A DNA stretch of 64,000 bases from Bacillus atrophaeus (GTDB taxonomy: Bacteria > Bacillota > Bacilli > Bacillales > Bacillaceae), in the NCBI RefSeq assembly GCF_001584335.1, contig NZ_LSBB01000017.1, positions 56,082-120,081 on the forward strand, read 5' to 3'. The notes under the pieces were generated by a model, which saw only the letters and a program-made list of their open reading frames with translations, had not been told where the DNA came from and ran no database searches. The translations under genes and the position numbers were made by a program. Shown here piece by piece: positions 29,423-37,570 of the stretch (positions within the stretch are counted from its first letter, which is position 1; the number at the start of each line of letters is the position of its first letter).

Positions 29423-29430
29423 AATAAAGG

Positions 29431-29457
29431 ACGGCAGGGCATCGGCCCGCCGTTCTT
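29431..29457 (+). terminator. Terminator after yfiQ
   Basis: ACGGC/GCCGT outer stem and GGGC/GCCC inner stem, followed by a short T-rich stretch. Confidence 0.65.
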
Positions 29458-29584
29458 TGCATTATATCCTCCGTTTTTTTTCTAAATCGCCTTGTGAAGC
29501 GGCAGATGGGTTTTTCAGTTGACAGGATGTAAAATAATAGAGAAAGTAAGAAAAGAAGTGAACAAACAGCAAAGGAGATGAGCC

Positions 29585-29857
29585 ATGAACAAAATCATCA
29601 TTAATGGAGAGCAAATCCGGGATGTAAAAAACCTTCACAGGCAGCTGAAACAAGATTTGGAATTGCCCGAGTATTACGGTGAAAATCTTGATGCGCTCTG
29701 GGATTGTTTGACTGGATGGGTTGAGTTTCCGATCGTCATAGAATGGAAGCACTTTGATCAAAGCAAAAAGCTGCTCGGCAGCTCAGCCGAAGCCTTTTGG
29801 GAGGTATTTCAAAGCGCAAGAGCAGATGGCTATGATATCACCATAGTGAAATCATAA
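29585..29857 (+). CDS. Barstar-like ribonuclease inhibitor
   Basis: A 90-residue protein plainly homologous to barstar, the intracellular inhibitor of the secreted RNase barnase in B. amyloliquefaciens. The core INGEQIRD, LPEYYGENLDALWDCLTGWVE and DGYDITI is shared. Residues equal to barstar Tyr29, Asp35, Trp38 and Asp39 are present (here 30, 36, 39, 40), but the position of barstar Glu76 is Ser77 and Cys82 is Tyr83. It starts with ATG after AAAGGAG. No barnase gene is nearby; in B. amyloliquefaciens the two genes are also apart. It could be the true barstar of this strain or a paralogue with altered partner choice. Confidence 0.9.
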   Translation: MNKIIINGEQIRDVKNLHRQLKQDLELPEYYGENLDALWDCLTGWVEFPIVIEWKHFDQSKKLLGSSAEAFWEVFQSARADGYDITIVKS

Positions 29858-29918
29858 GCACATGGTTTCATAACTGTTTTTTCAGTGAAACACAAAAAGA
29901 ACAAAAGGAGTGAGTCAC

Positions 29919-30926
29919 ATGAAAGCAGTAGGATTACATCGTTATTTGCCCATTGATGAGCCTGATAGTCTGATAGAAGAAGAGATTGAAAAGCCTGTAC
30001 CGAAAGGCCGGGACCTGCTTGTCAAAATCGCCGCGGCCTCAGTCAATCCCGTCGATACGAAAATCAGATCGCCGAAAGCAGAGAAGGAAGATGAGCTGAA
30101 AATTCTTGGCTGGGATGCTTGCGGAACCGTTGTCCAAACAGGTGAGAATTGTGAATGGTTTCAAGAAGGCGACGAGGTATATTATGCGGGAGATGTAAAC
30201 CGCCAAGGGTCAAACAGCGAGTATCAGCTCGTCGATGAGCGTATTGCCGCCAAAAAGCCGGAGTCGCTGTCCTGCGCAGAAGCTGCCGCCATGCCTTTGA
30301 CGACTTTAACAGCGTGGGAGGCGCTTTTCGACCGTCTCCGCATAACAAAAGAGGATGAAGGGAAAACGATTCTGATCATCGGAGGAGCCGGGGGTGTCGG
30401 TTCGATTGCAACCCAGCTTGCGAAGCAGGCGGGATTAACCGTGGCAGCTACCGCATCCAGAGAGGAAACGAAGGACTGGTGCTTTAAAATGGGCGCTGAT
30501 CATGTCATCAACCATCACCAAGAGCTCCTGCCCCAACTGAAAGCTGCGGGGATAAATGGGACAGAATACATCCTTTGCTTAAACGATACAGACGGGCACT
30601 GGGAAGGAATGGCTGACGTCATCCTGCCGCAGGGAACCATCTGCTCCATCGTCGAAAATCAGCACCCTCTCGATCTTAATCTGCTGAAAAGCAAAAGCGC
30701 CGGCTTTGTCTGGGAGTTCATGTTTACAAGAGCGATGTTTCAGACGGATGACATGATCAAACAGCGAGAGATATTAACAAAAGCCGCAAAAAAATTCGAT
30801 CAAGGAAAGCTTCACCATACACTGACGACAGTGTTAAAGCCGTTCAGCGCAGAACAGCTGAAAAAAGCCCATGCTAAACTAGAATCAGGCAAAATGATCG
30901 GCAAACTCGTCGTAGAATATTCATAA
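29919..30926 (+). CDS. Quinone oxidoreductase-like zinc-independent MDR protein
   Basis: A 335-residue medium-chain dehydrogenase/reductase. It has the N-terminal GroES-like fold (SVNPVDTKIRSP, GWDACGTVV) and a Rossmann domain with IIGGAGGVGSIATQLAK. The cysteine cluster of zinc alcohol dehydrogenases is missing, so it belongs to the quinone reductase/enoyl reductase side and uses NADPH. ATG 29919 follows AAAAGGAG; the GTG at 29910 overlaps it and is rejected. It follows the barstar-like gene and precedes yfiT, each with separate signals. The substrate is not known. Confidence 0.85.
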   Translation: MKAVGLHRYLPIDEPDSLIEEEIEKPVPKGRDLLVKIAAASVNPVDTKIRSPKAEKEDELKILGWDACGTVVQTGENCEWFQEGDEVYYAGDVNRQGSNSEYQLVDERIAAKKPESLSCAEAAAMPLTTLTAWEALFDRLRITKEDEGKTILIIGGAGGVGSIATQLAKQAGLTVAATASREETKDWCFKMGADHVINHHQELLPQLKAAGINGTEYILCLNDTDGHWEGMADVILPQGTICSIVENQHPLDLNLLKSKSAGFVWEFMFTRAMFQTDDMIKQREILTKAAKKFDQGKLHHTLTTVLKPFSAEQLKKAHAKLESGKMIGKLVVEYS

Positions 30927-30931
30927 AACAA

Positions 30932-30956
30932 AAGGCAGCGGTACGGCTGCCTTTTT
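30932..30956 (+). terminator. Terminator after the oxidoreductase gene
   Basis: GGCAGC with GCTGCC around a short loop, followed by five T, only five bases before the yfiT ribosome site. Confidence 0.65.
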
Positions 30957-30976
30957 AGAAGGAGACATGGAACAAC

Positions 30977-31513
30977 ATGAATAAAGACAATCTAAGCTAT
31001 CCGATAGGTGAGTACGAGCCGAAGGAATACATATCAGACCAGCAGAAAACAGAATGGATCAAAGCGCTTGAAGAAGCGCCCGCATTATTGCAAAATGCCA
31101 TTGGCGGTTTGACGGACAATCAGCTGGACACGCCGTACCGCCCGGGCGGATGGACCGTCCGCCAAGTGGTGCATCATCTGGCGGACAGCCATATGAACAG
31201 TTATATCCGTTTTAAGTTAAGCCTTACAGAAGAAACGCCTGCCATTCGTCCATATGATGAAAAAGGGTGGGCCGCGCTGGCGGATTCCAAAACAGCCGAT
31301 CCAAGCGGTTCGCTGTCTCTGCTTAAGGCTCTTCACGGAAGGTGGACGGCGCTTCTGCGTTCTATGACAGACGAACAATTTAAACGGAGCTTTTATCACC
31401 CTGATACAAAGCAAAGCATCACGCTTGAAAATGCTCTCGGCCTATATGTCTGGCATTCTCATCATCATATCGCGCACATTACGGGGCTTGCGGGCCGAAT
31501 GGGCTGGAATTAG
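30977..31513 (+). CDS. yfiT: DinB-fold bacillithiol S-transferase-like protein
   Basis: A 178-residue member of the DinB/YfiT four-helix family. The three metal-binding histidines are expected in VVHHLADSHMNSY and in the C-terminal WHSHHHIAHI. In B. subtilis YfiT (BstA) has been described as a metal-dependent bacillithiol S-transferase that attaches the thiol to electrophiles; an older annotation calls it a metal-dependent hydrolase. It has its own AGAAGGAGA ribosome site. Its stop codon overlaps the end of the convergent yfiU by four bases, so the two transcripts overlap at their 3' ends. Confidence 0.88.
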   Translation: MNKDNLSYPIGEYEPKEYISDQQKTEWIKALEEAPALLQNAIGGLTDNQLDTPYRPGGWTVRQVVHHLADSHMNSYIRFKLSLTEETPAIRPYDEKGWAALADSKTADPSGSLSLLKALHGRWTALLRSMTDEQFKRSFYHPDTKQSITLENALGLYVWHSHHHIAHITGLAGRMGWN

Positions 31514-33066
31514 CAGGATTTTCGGCGATAGAAAGCCAGCAGACTGATAGAGATAATAACCAAAAAAGAAATGACGGCGGCTGAGGCATATAAATGGCTA
31601 AAGCCGCTGCCGACACTTACATGAATGGCTTCGGTGATCGCATGTCTGACCTCAGGCACGGGAATGTGCTGAAGCTGTTCTTGAAATGAAGCCGGTTGCC
31701 CGCTGCTGATGTCGGGAATAGGTATATCTTTTGATGAAAAGCGGCTGTCGGATAAACGGCTGCTCACCTCATCTCCGACACGGTCAAACCCGGCCGTGAT
31801 AAACCCGGCATAAAAAGCCGGCGCCAATGTCAAACCGACCTGCCTTACCAGTGACAGCGTGCCGAGCGCCGTACCTTTATTCACGTCCGCCGCTTCTGAT
31901 ACTAAGACATTCAGCGGCGCGCCGAGAAGAAAACCAAAACCGGCCCCAGCGATCATACTCGCAATGACAAATTCCCATTTCTCCGTTACCCACAGCGGAA
32001 ATAAACCAAATCCAATCATTGAAATGATTCCCGACAGCAAAGTTGTTTTGACAGGGCCTTTTTTGTCGGTAAACGCTCCGCCCAGCCAAGCACCGACTCC
32101 GGATGCCAGAGCGAGCGGCGTCATCCAATACCCCGCTTTCGCAGCAGATACCCCTAAATATTGCTCCACATAAGACGGTATAAAAATAACAGCCGCCAAT
32201 AAACCGCCTGACAAAAACCCGATGACAAGGGTCCATTGAAAGACTTTATTTTGCAGCAGCGAATAAGCGAGAATTGGATCTCCGCCTCTTATCTCGACCC
32301 GTTTTTCGTACCATAAAAGAAGCGCAAAAAGCCCGAGTCCCAGAACCATAAATCCATAGACATTAAGCTCCGTTATACTGCTCAGCAGCTTTGCCCCGTC
32401 AAGATTTGTAATCCCGTACATTACAGACAAGATCGACAGCGACAAGATGAGTGAGCCGAGAAAATCCAGCCGTTTGGCTTCCGAAGCCTTTGTTTCTATA
32501 ATAAACAGGCCTCCGAAGATAACCAAAAGAACGGCAATCGGCAGATTAATCAAAAACAGCCAATGCCAGGACCCGCTCCAATCAAGCAAAAAGCTGCCGA
32601 TATTAGGACCGAGCACCGCCGCCATCCCGTTCATCGCGCCAAGCAGTCCAAGCGCCTTCCCTTGCTTTTCTTTCGGGAGCGTGGCAAGGATGTGAGAACT
32701 TCCGATAATAAAAATACCGCCGCCTCCCAGCGCTTGAACGAGACGCGAAATCAGAAACATCGGAAAGCTTTGGCTTAACGCAACAAGCAATGAACCGAGA
32801 CCAAAAAGGCCTACTTCAATCATAAAAAGCTTTTTCCTTCCGTAGCGGTCAGAAAGTTTCCCGACGATCGGAACGCTGACGCTAAGCCCCAATGTATAAA
32901 GGGTGATTCCCCATGATCCCCAGGAAGGAGAGACGCCGAATGAACTGTTAATTGTGGTGAGCGCCGCTGAGATAATCCCGTTATCAAGCGCCGCCATAAA
33001 AACCCCGATCGTAAATAAACTGATCGCCCATTTCTGTCCGCCTTCCAGGGATTTTGGATTTTCCAT
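31510..33066 (-). CDS. yfiU: MFS drug exporter, 14-helix type
   Basis: A 518-residue major facilitator of the DHA2 (EmrB/QacA) group with about 14 membrane helices. The motif GKLSDRYGRKKLF marks the loop between helices 2 and 3, and LGPNIGSFLLDW matches the antiporter motif C region. It most likely exports toxic organic compounds with proton exchange. The gene is preceded by a promoter and a long inverted repeat that should bind the neighbouring MarR protein YfiV. The in-frame ATG at 33066 has AGGAGTTG upstream. Substrate unknown. Confidence 0.9.
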   Translation of the reverse strand: MENPKSLEGGQKWAISLFTIGVFMAALDNGIISAALTTINSSFGVSPSWGSWGITLYTLGLSVSVPIVGKLSDRYGRKKLFMIEVGLFGLGSLLVALSQSFPMFLISRLVQALGGGGIFIIGSSHILATLPKEKQGKALGLLGAMNGMAAVLGPNIGSFLLDWSGSWHWLFLINLPIAVLLVIFGGLFIIETKASEAKRLDFLGSLILSLSILSVMYGITNLDGAKLLSSITELNVYGFMVLGLGLFALLLWYEKRVEIRGGDPILAYSLLQNKVFQWTLVIGFLSGGLLAAVIFIPSYVEQYLGVSAAKAGYWMTPLALASGVGAWLGGAFTDKKGPVKTTLLSGIISMIGFGLFPLWVTEKWEFVIASMIAGAGFGFLLGAPLNVLVSEAADVNKGTALGTLSLVRQVGLTLAPAFYAGFITAGFDRVGDEVSSRLSDSRFSSKDIPIPDISSGQPASFQEQLQHIPVPEVRHAITEAIHVSVGSGFSHLYASAAVISFLVIISISLLAFYRRKSC

Positions 33067-33080
33067 ATCATCAACTCCTT

Positions 33081-33129
33081 TTTAGTTCACTTTAAATATA
33101 TTATTCATTTTAAGTGAACTAAATGTCAA
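33081..33129 (-). promoter_or_regulatory. yfiU promoter with long inverted-repeat operator
   Basis: A 15-of-16 base inverted repeat, TTTAGTTCACTTTAAA (33081-33096) and TTTTAAGTGAACTAAA (33108-33123), separated by 11 bases. On the minus strand TTGACA (33129-33124) lies directly before it and a -10-like AATAAT falls between the arms, so the repressor would cover the promoter. The likely binder is YfiV, encoded immediately upstream. Confidence 0.8.
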
Positions 33130-33131
33130 AT

Positions 33132-33165
33132 AAAAAAAGCCTGTGACCGGAATTCCAAGTCAGGC
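33132..33165 (-). terminator. Terminator after yfiV
   Basis: GCCTG-GTC/GAC-CAGGC-type hairpin followed on the minus strand by seven T. It separates yfiV from yfiU, so yfiU depends mainly on its own promoter. Confidence 0.65.
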
Positions 33166-33177
33166 AGACTTTGATTT

Positions 33178-33660
33178 TTATTCTGCGTTATCAGGTGCAA
33201 GTGCTTTAGCGAGAATGGAAAGGCCTTGAGTAACAGCTGCTTTTTCATCAGCGGTCAGCTTTTCCAAAGACCGTTTCAATTTGGTGTGGCCTTTCTCATA
33301 GAGCCCTCGAAAAATACTCTTCGCATCCTCTGTTAATTGAATCACGACCGAGCGGCGGTCCGTCTCAGAGTGTGAACGTTTAATAAAACCTGATTTCTCA
33401 AGGCGGTCGAGAAGGCCGGTTGTGTTGGACAGGGAAGCGCCCATTTTCTCAGCAATGTCACTGACCTTCAGTGTCCCGTGATTATTCAAAAGCATCAGCA
33501 CTTTCATTTGCGGCATGCTCATATCAAGCTTCATCCATTCGGATACGTCTCCAAGCCCCGCGGCAGTCAGCACCTTCATATAAAGCACCCATATTTCCCG
33601 TTCCTCAGATGATAGGATGTTTTCGTTTAATACGGTCGTGTCATGTAAGTTGTAATCCAT
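33178..33660 (-). CDS. yfiV: MarR-family regulator of yfiU
   Basis: A 160-residue MarR-type regulator with a central winged helix (LKVSDIAEKMGASLSNTTGLLDRLEKSGFIKRSHSETDRRSVVIQLT, given by its core) and helical ends for dimerisation. It lies just upstream of the exporter yfiU on the same strand; the intervening region carries a long inverted repeat that is the obvious operator. Likely a repressor relieved by a toxic ligand. The ribosome site (AGTGAGAAG) is weak. Known B. subtilis counterpart YfiV has no defined ligand that I can recall. Confidence 0.88.
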   Translation of the reverse strand: MDYNLHDTTVLNENILSSEEREIWVLYMKVLTAAGLGDVSEWMKLDMSMPQMKVLMLLNNHGTLKVSDIAEKMGASLSNTTGLLDRLEKSGFIKRSHSETDRRSVVIQLTEDAKSIFRGLYEKGHTKLKRSLEKLTADEKAAVTQGLSILAKALAPDNAE

Positions 33661-33828
33661 CTTCTCACTTCCTCATCATTTGCTCCTGCTTCCATATTAC
33701 TTATTTTTACGGAAGAAAGAAAGTTGCTTTGACTGGGTTTTGTCCGCAAATGATGTGGTAGTGTATAATATGTTGGAGATTATTGGGGGAAACATGACAA
33801 AATAGCTGTAAGACGATTGGAGAGATCA

Positions 33829-36396
33829 TTGCTGATTAAAAAAAATGTTTTATCGATATTAAAAATTGTATTTCCTATTGCTGTTTTGCTCTTTGTGATC
33901 TATACGTTAAAAAATGAACTGACGAACCTGTCTTTCAAAAGAACTCTTATGATCATCAACGGCTTGCAGCGCACGGACCTATTTATTCTTGTATTAATCG
34001 GACTGCTCGCGGTTGCGGCGATGTCTTTATACGATTTTGTGCTTAAACGCTCACTGCGCCTTTCCATCTCAAATGCGAAGGTTTTCAGAGTATCATGGAT
34101 TGCCAATTCATTTAATAATGTGCTGGGTTTCGGCGGATTGGCAGGCGTCGGCTTAAGAACGATGCTTTACAAGGAGCATACGAAGGATGTAAAAGGCCTG
34201 GTCAAAGGAATCGCGTGGCTTACATCTTCTATGGTACTAGGCCTGTCTGTCTTCAGCATTCTCGTGGCTGTGAGAGTGCTGCCTGTCGAAAAAGTCATGA
34301 ATGAAAAACCGTGGCTCTGGATTGTAGTAATCGGTTTTGCCCTTGTCGTTCCCGTATCCCTCATCGCGGCAAAGGTGAAAAATGCAAAAACGAAGAATAC
34401 CGAAGAAACGGCTCAGGTTAAAAATCCGATAGTTTCCTATATCGGAGCTTCATTTGCAGAATGGCTCGCTGCGGGCATGGTCATGTATTTGTCCTTGTTC
34501 GCTATGGGGATCCACGCTGATGTGAGGCATGTATTTGGCGTATTTGTGATCGCTGCCCTCGGAGGATTGATCAGCCTTGTGCCCGGAGGCTTCGGCTCAT
34601 TTGACCTGCTGTTTTTACTCGGTATGGAGCATTTAGGCTTTCATCAGGAAGCCATAGTCGCATCGCTCGTGCTTTATCGCATTGTGTATTCCTTTATTCC
34701 ATTTGTGCTTGGCCTTTTCTTCGCGGCTGGCGATTTAACTGAGAATACAATGAAGCGGTTTGAAACGAACCCGCGTATTGCCCCGGCGATTGAAACGACC
34801 AACGTGCTGCTGATTCTGCAAAGGGCGATTTTAATCAGGCTGCTGTACGGCTCACTCTCGCTCATTGTGTTTGTTGCGGGGGTTATCGTCCTCGTCTCGG
34901 TATCTCTGCCGATAGATAAGCTGACCGTCATCCCGCACATTCCGCGTCCAGCTTTGCTGCTGTTTAACGGACTGAGTTTAAGCTCTGCTTTAATTTTGCT
35001 CATTTTGCCGATTGAGCTGTATAAACGGACAAAACGCTCTTATATGATGGCGGTCACAGCACTTGTCGGCGGATTTGTATTCAGCTTTTTGAAAGGGCTG
35101 AATATCAGCGCCATATTTATTCTGCCCATCGTAATTGTGCTGTTCGTGCTTCTGAAAAAACAATTTGTCAGAGAACAAGCATCTTATACGCTCGGACAAA
35201 TGATTTTTGCGGTTGCGCTTTTCGTTGTGGCCTTGTTCAACTATAACATCATCGCGGGATTTATTTGGGACCGGATGAACCGGCTCCTTCGCCATGATTA
35301 CTTTGTGCACGATACTTCACATATCACGCACGCAACCATCATGGCCGTCATTATCGTTCCGCTGTTTTTCTTATTATTCACGGCGTTCTATCATAAAAAA
35401 ACAAAAACAATCGGTGAACAGGCCGACCCAGAGCGCCTTCAGGAATTTTTGCAGGAAGAGGGGGGCAATGCCCTCAGCCATCTCGGGTTTTTAGGAGATA
35501 AGCGGTTTTATTTTTCGAGCGACGGCAAAGCGCTTCTGCTGTTTGGAAAAATATCCAGACGATTGGTGGTGCTGGGCGATCCGTCCGGTCAGAAGGAGTC
35601 ATTCCCGCTTGTCCTCGAAGAATTTTTAAACGAAGCGCACCAGCATGGTTTCAGTGTGATGTTCTACCAGATTGAGCGGGAAGATATGGCGTTGTACCAT
35701 GACTTCGGCTACAACTTTTTTAAACTCGGAGAAGAAGCGATCGTGGATATGACCGCCTTTACCTTGTCAGGCAAGAAGAAGGCGGGACTCAGGGCGATTA
35801 ACAACAGGTTTGAAAGAGAAGAATATACTTTTCATGTCGATGAGCCGCCTTTTTCTGAAGCATTTATAGAGGAATTGAAACAGATCTCTGATGAATGGCT
35901 CGGCCCGAAAAAAGAGAAAGGCTTCTCACTTGGATATTTCGATGTTTCTTATTTGCAAAAAGCGCCTGTCGCTTATATGAAAGACCCGGAAGGAAAAATC
36001 ATTGCGTTCGCCAGTGTGATGCCGATGTACCAAGAAGGAGAAATCTCGGTGGATCTCATGCGGTATAAGAAAGAAGCGCCAAACGGCATCATGGACGCCC
36101 TGTTTATCCGGATGTTTCTGTGGGCGAAGGAACAAGGCTACACAGCCTTTAACATGGGGATGGCGCCCTTGGCGAATGTCGGCACGTCCTTTACGTCCTT
36201 TTGGTCAGAACGGATTGCCGCCGTCATTTTCAATAATGTGCGCTATATGTACAGCTTCAGCGGCCTCAGGGCATTTAAAGAGAAATATAAACCGGTATGG
36301 CGCGGAAAATATCTCGCGTACCGCAAAAACAGATCGCTGCCTGCCACGATGTTTCTCGTGTCACGGCTGATCGGGAAAAGCAAGCGTAATAGTTAA
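33829..36396 (+). CDS. mprF: Lysylphosphatidylglycerol synthase and flippase MprF
   Basis: An 855-residue bifunctional membrane protein. The first about 510 residues contain about 14 helices, including the flippase region with IANSFNNVLGFGGLAGVG and VPGGFGSFDLLF. The C-terminal about 330 residues are the cytosolic DUF2156 lysyl-transferase domain that adds lysine from lysyl-tRNA to phosphatidylglycerol. The product makes the membrane less negative and gives resistance to cationic peptides and daptomycin. The start is TTG at 33829, five bases after GGAGAG, which reproduces the MLIKKN start of B. subtilis MprF; TTG 33817 lies on the ribosome site. A strong terminator follows. Confidence 0.95.
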   Translation: MLIKKNVLSILKIVFPIAVLLFVIYTLKNELTNLSFKRTLMIINGLQRTDLFILVLIGLLAVAAMSLYDFVLKRSLRLSISNAKVFRVSWIANSFNNVLGFGGLAGVGLRTMLYKEHTKDVKGLVKGIAWLTSSMVLGLSVFSILVAVRVLPVEKVMNEKPWLWIVVIGFALVVPVSLIAAKVKNAKTKNTEETAQVKNPIVSYIGASFAEWLAAGMVMYLSLFAMGIHADVRHVFGVFVIAALGGLISLVPGGFGSFDLLFLLGMEHLGFHQEAIVASLVLYRIVYSFIPFVLGLFFAAGDLTENTMKRFETNPRIAPAIETTNVLLILQRAILIRLLYGSLSLIVFVAGVIVLVSVSLPIDKLTVIPHIPRPALLLFNGLSLSSALILLILPIELYKRTKRSYMMAVTALVGGFVFSFLKGLNISAIFILPIVIVLFVLLKKQFVREQASYTLGQMIFAVALFVVALFNYNIIAGFIWDRMNRLLRHDYFVHDTSHITHATIMAVIIVPLFFLLFTAFYHKKTKTIGEQADPERLQEFLQEEGGNALSHLGFLGDKRFYFSSDGKALLLFGKISRRLVVLGDPSGQKESFPLVLEEFLNEAHQHGFSVMFYQIEREDMALYHDFGYNFFKLGEEAIVDMTAFTLSGKKKAGLRAINNRFEREEYTFHVDEPPFSEAFIEELKQISDEWLGPKKEKGFSLGYFDVSYLQKAPVAYMKDPEGKIIAFASVMPMYQEGEISVDLMRYKKEAPNGIMDALFIRMFLWAKEQGYTAFNMGMAPLANVGTSFTSFWSERIAAVIFNNVRYMYSFSGLRAFKEKYKPVWRGKYLAYRKNRSLPATMFLVSRLIGKSKRNS

Positions 36397-36400
36397 TATG

Positions 36401-36435
36401 AAAAAGCTCCGTCTGGCGCAGACGGAGCTTTTTTT
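36401..36435. terminator. Terminator between mprF and yfiY
   Basis: AAAAAGCTCCGTCT/AGACGGAGCTTTTT perfect hairpin, A and T tracts on both sides, between convergent genes. Confidence 0.9.
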
Positions 36436-36439
36436 CTGT

Positions 36440-37417
36440 TTAATTTGTTTTTAAAAAAGTTGTTTCAATATCATCCAGAAGCAGGTTCGCCGCTTTGATT
36501 CCGCCGGCTGTCGTCCAGACGATATCATCCACCTCATGAGCGTTTCCAGATTTAACGGCCTTCAGGTTTTTCCAAAGGGGATCGCTCGTCCACTGATTCT
36601 GCCATTTTACATTATCTTTGGCGTTATCAGCTGTATACGTAAAGTAGAACAGGACATCACCGTCCATGTCAGGAATCGATTCTTTACTGTCGGTTGAAAA
36701 AATAAATTGATCCTTCTGTTTTTTGAACAATTCCTTCTGTTTTTCCGGACGCTTGAATCCAAGCTCGTCTAAAATGATGCCTGAAAAAGAGTCTTTATAA
36801 TAGATTCTGGACTCGCCGGACATAAAACGGACGACTGAAACCGTTTTGTTTTTCTGGTCGCCAAGTTTTCCGCTGATGTCGGACACACGTTTATTAAATG
36901 TTTGAATGACTTCTTTTCCTTTATCCGCTTTGTTGACGGCGTTTGCATAAAGAGTCAGATTGTCTTTCCAATTGCCCGCCAGAGACTCGGCAAAGACAGT
37001 CGGCGCTATCTTATTCAGCTGGTCATAAATCTTTTCCTGGCGCACTTTATTTCCGATAATTAAATCAGGCTCTAATTCCGCAATCGCTTCTACATTCGGC
37101 TCGGTTTCAAGCCCCACGTCTTTTACATTTTTCATATCGCTTTTAATATAGTCATACCACGGGTCGCCTTTCCACGATCTGACTGCCCCAACGGGAGTAA
37201 TTCCGAGGGCTAAAAGCGCTTCCGTTCCTTCATTCGTCAGCACCACGATTCGCTTTGGATTCGCGGGAATGTTAGTTGACGTCCCCATCGCATGCTTAAT
37301 CGTTCTTGTTTCACTGCTGTTCCCCTTGCTGTCATTTGAACTCCCGCTGCTGTTACAGGCAGAAAGTACCATGATCGCCATAACGAATACGAATAGCATG
37401 GTGATTTGCTTTTTCAT
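36440..37417 (-). CDS. yfiY: Siderophore-binding lipoprotein
   Basis: A 325-residue periplasmic-binding-type lipoprotein. The signal peptide ends in the lipobox VLSAC (Cys at about residue 22), and the FhuD/BtuF-like fold is visible in RIVVLTNEGTEALLALGITPVGA and ELEPDLIIGNK. ATG 37417 follows AGGAGG; the longer ORF to 37546 has no signal in front and would hide the signal peptide. In B. subtilis YfiY with YfiZ-YfhA and the ATPase YusV takes up schizokinen and arthrobactin. It is divergent from yfiZ, with Fur-like sites in the shared 150-base gap. Confidence 0.92.
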   Translation of the reverse strand: MKKQITMLFVFVMAIMVLSACNSSGSSNDSKGNSSETRTIKHAMGTSTNIPANPKRIVVLTNEGTEALLALGITPVGAVRSWKGDPWYDYIKSDMKNVKDVGLETEPNVEAIAELEPDLIIGNKVRQEKIYDQLNKIAPTVFAESLAGNWKDNLTLYANAVNKADKGKEVIQTFNKRVSDISGKLGDQKNKTVSVVRFMSGESRIYYKDSFSGIILDELGFKRPEKQKELFKKQKDQFIFSTDSKESIPDMDGDVLFYFTYTADNAKDNVKWQNQWTSDPLWKNLKAVKSGNAHEVDDIVWTTAGGIKAANLLLDDIETTFLKTN

Positions 37418-37452
37418 TTTTTTCCTCCTACATTGAAATCTGTTCTCAATTA

Positions 37453-37511
37453 GATCATAATTATCAACAATCTGACTGTCAATCATTAATTGAGGTTGAT
37501 TTTCAAAATCA
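37453..37511. promoter_or_regulatory. Candidate Fur sites between yfiY and yfiZ
   Basis: TGATTTT-C-AAAATCA (37497-37511) is a perfect 7-1-7 palindrome matching 10 of 14 defined positions of the Fur consensus TGATAAT-N-ATTATCA. A second, weaker stretch containing TTGATAATTATGATC lies on the minus strand around 37453-37472. Iron repression of both divergent units is known for B. subtilis; the sites here are by-eye matches. Confidence 0.6.
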
Positions 37512-37570
37512 CTAGAGTCTGATAAAATTAATAAGGATGTATACATAGTGAAAAATAGGAGAATTGGACG

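Noticed and set aside
29519..29545. TTGACA upstream of the barstar-like gene as a promoter
   Set aside because: No acceptable -10 box occurs at 16-18 bases, so it was not listed as a promoter.
33817..33829. TTG 33817 as start of mprF
   Set aside because: It lies immediately before and partly on the only ribosome site; the TTG at 33829 gives the known N-terminus.
36440..37546. Longer reading frame of yfiY with a 43-residue leader
   Set aside because: The leader has no signal-peptide character and runs across the divergent promoter region; the lipoprotein start at 37417 has a proper ribosome site.
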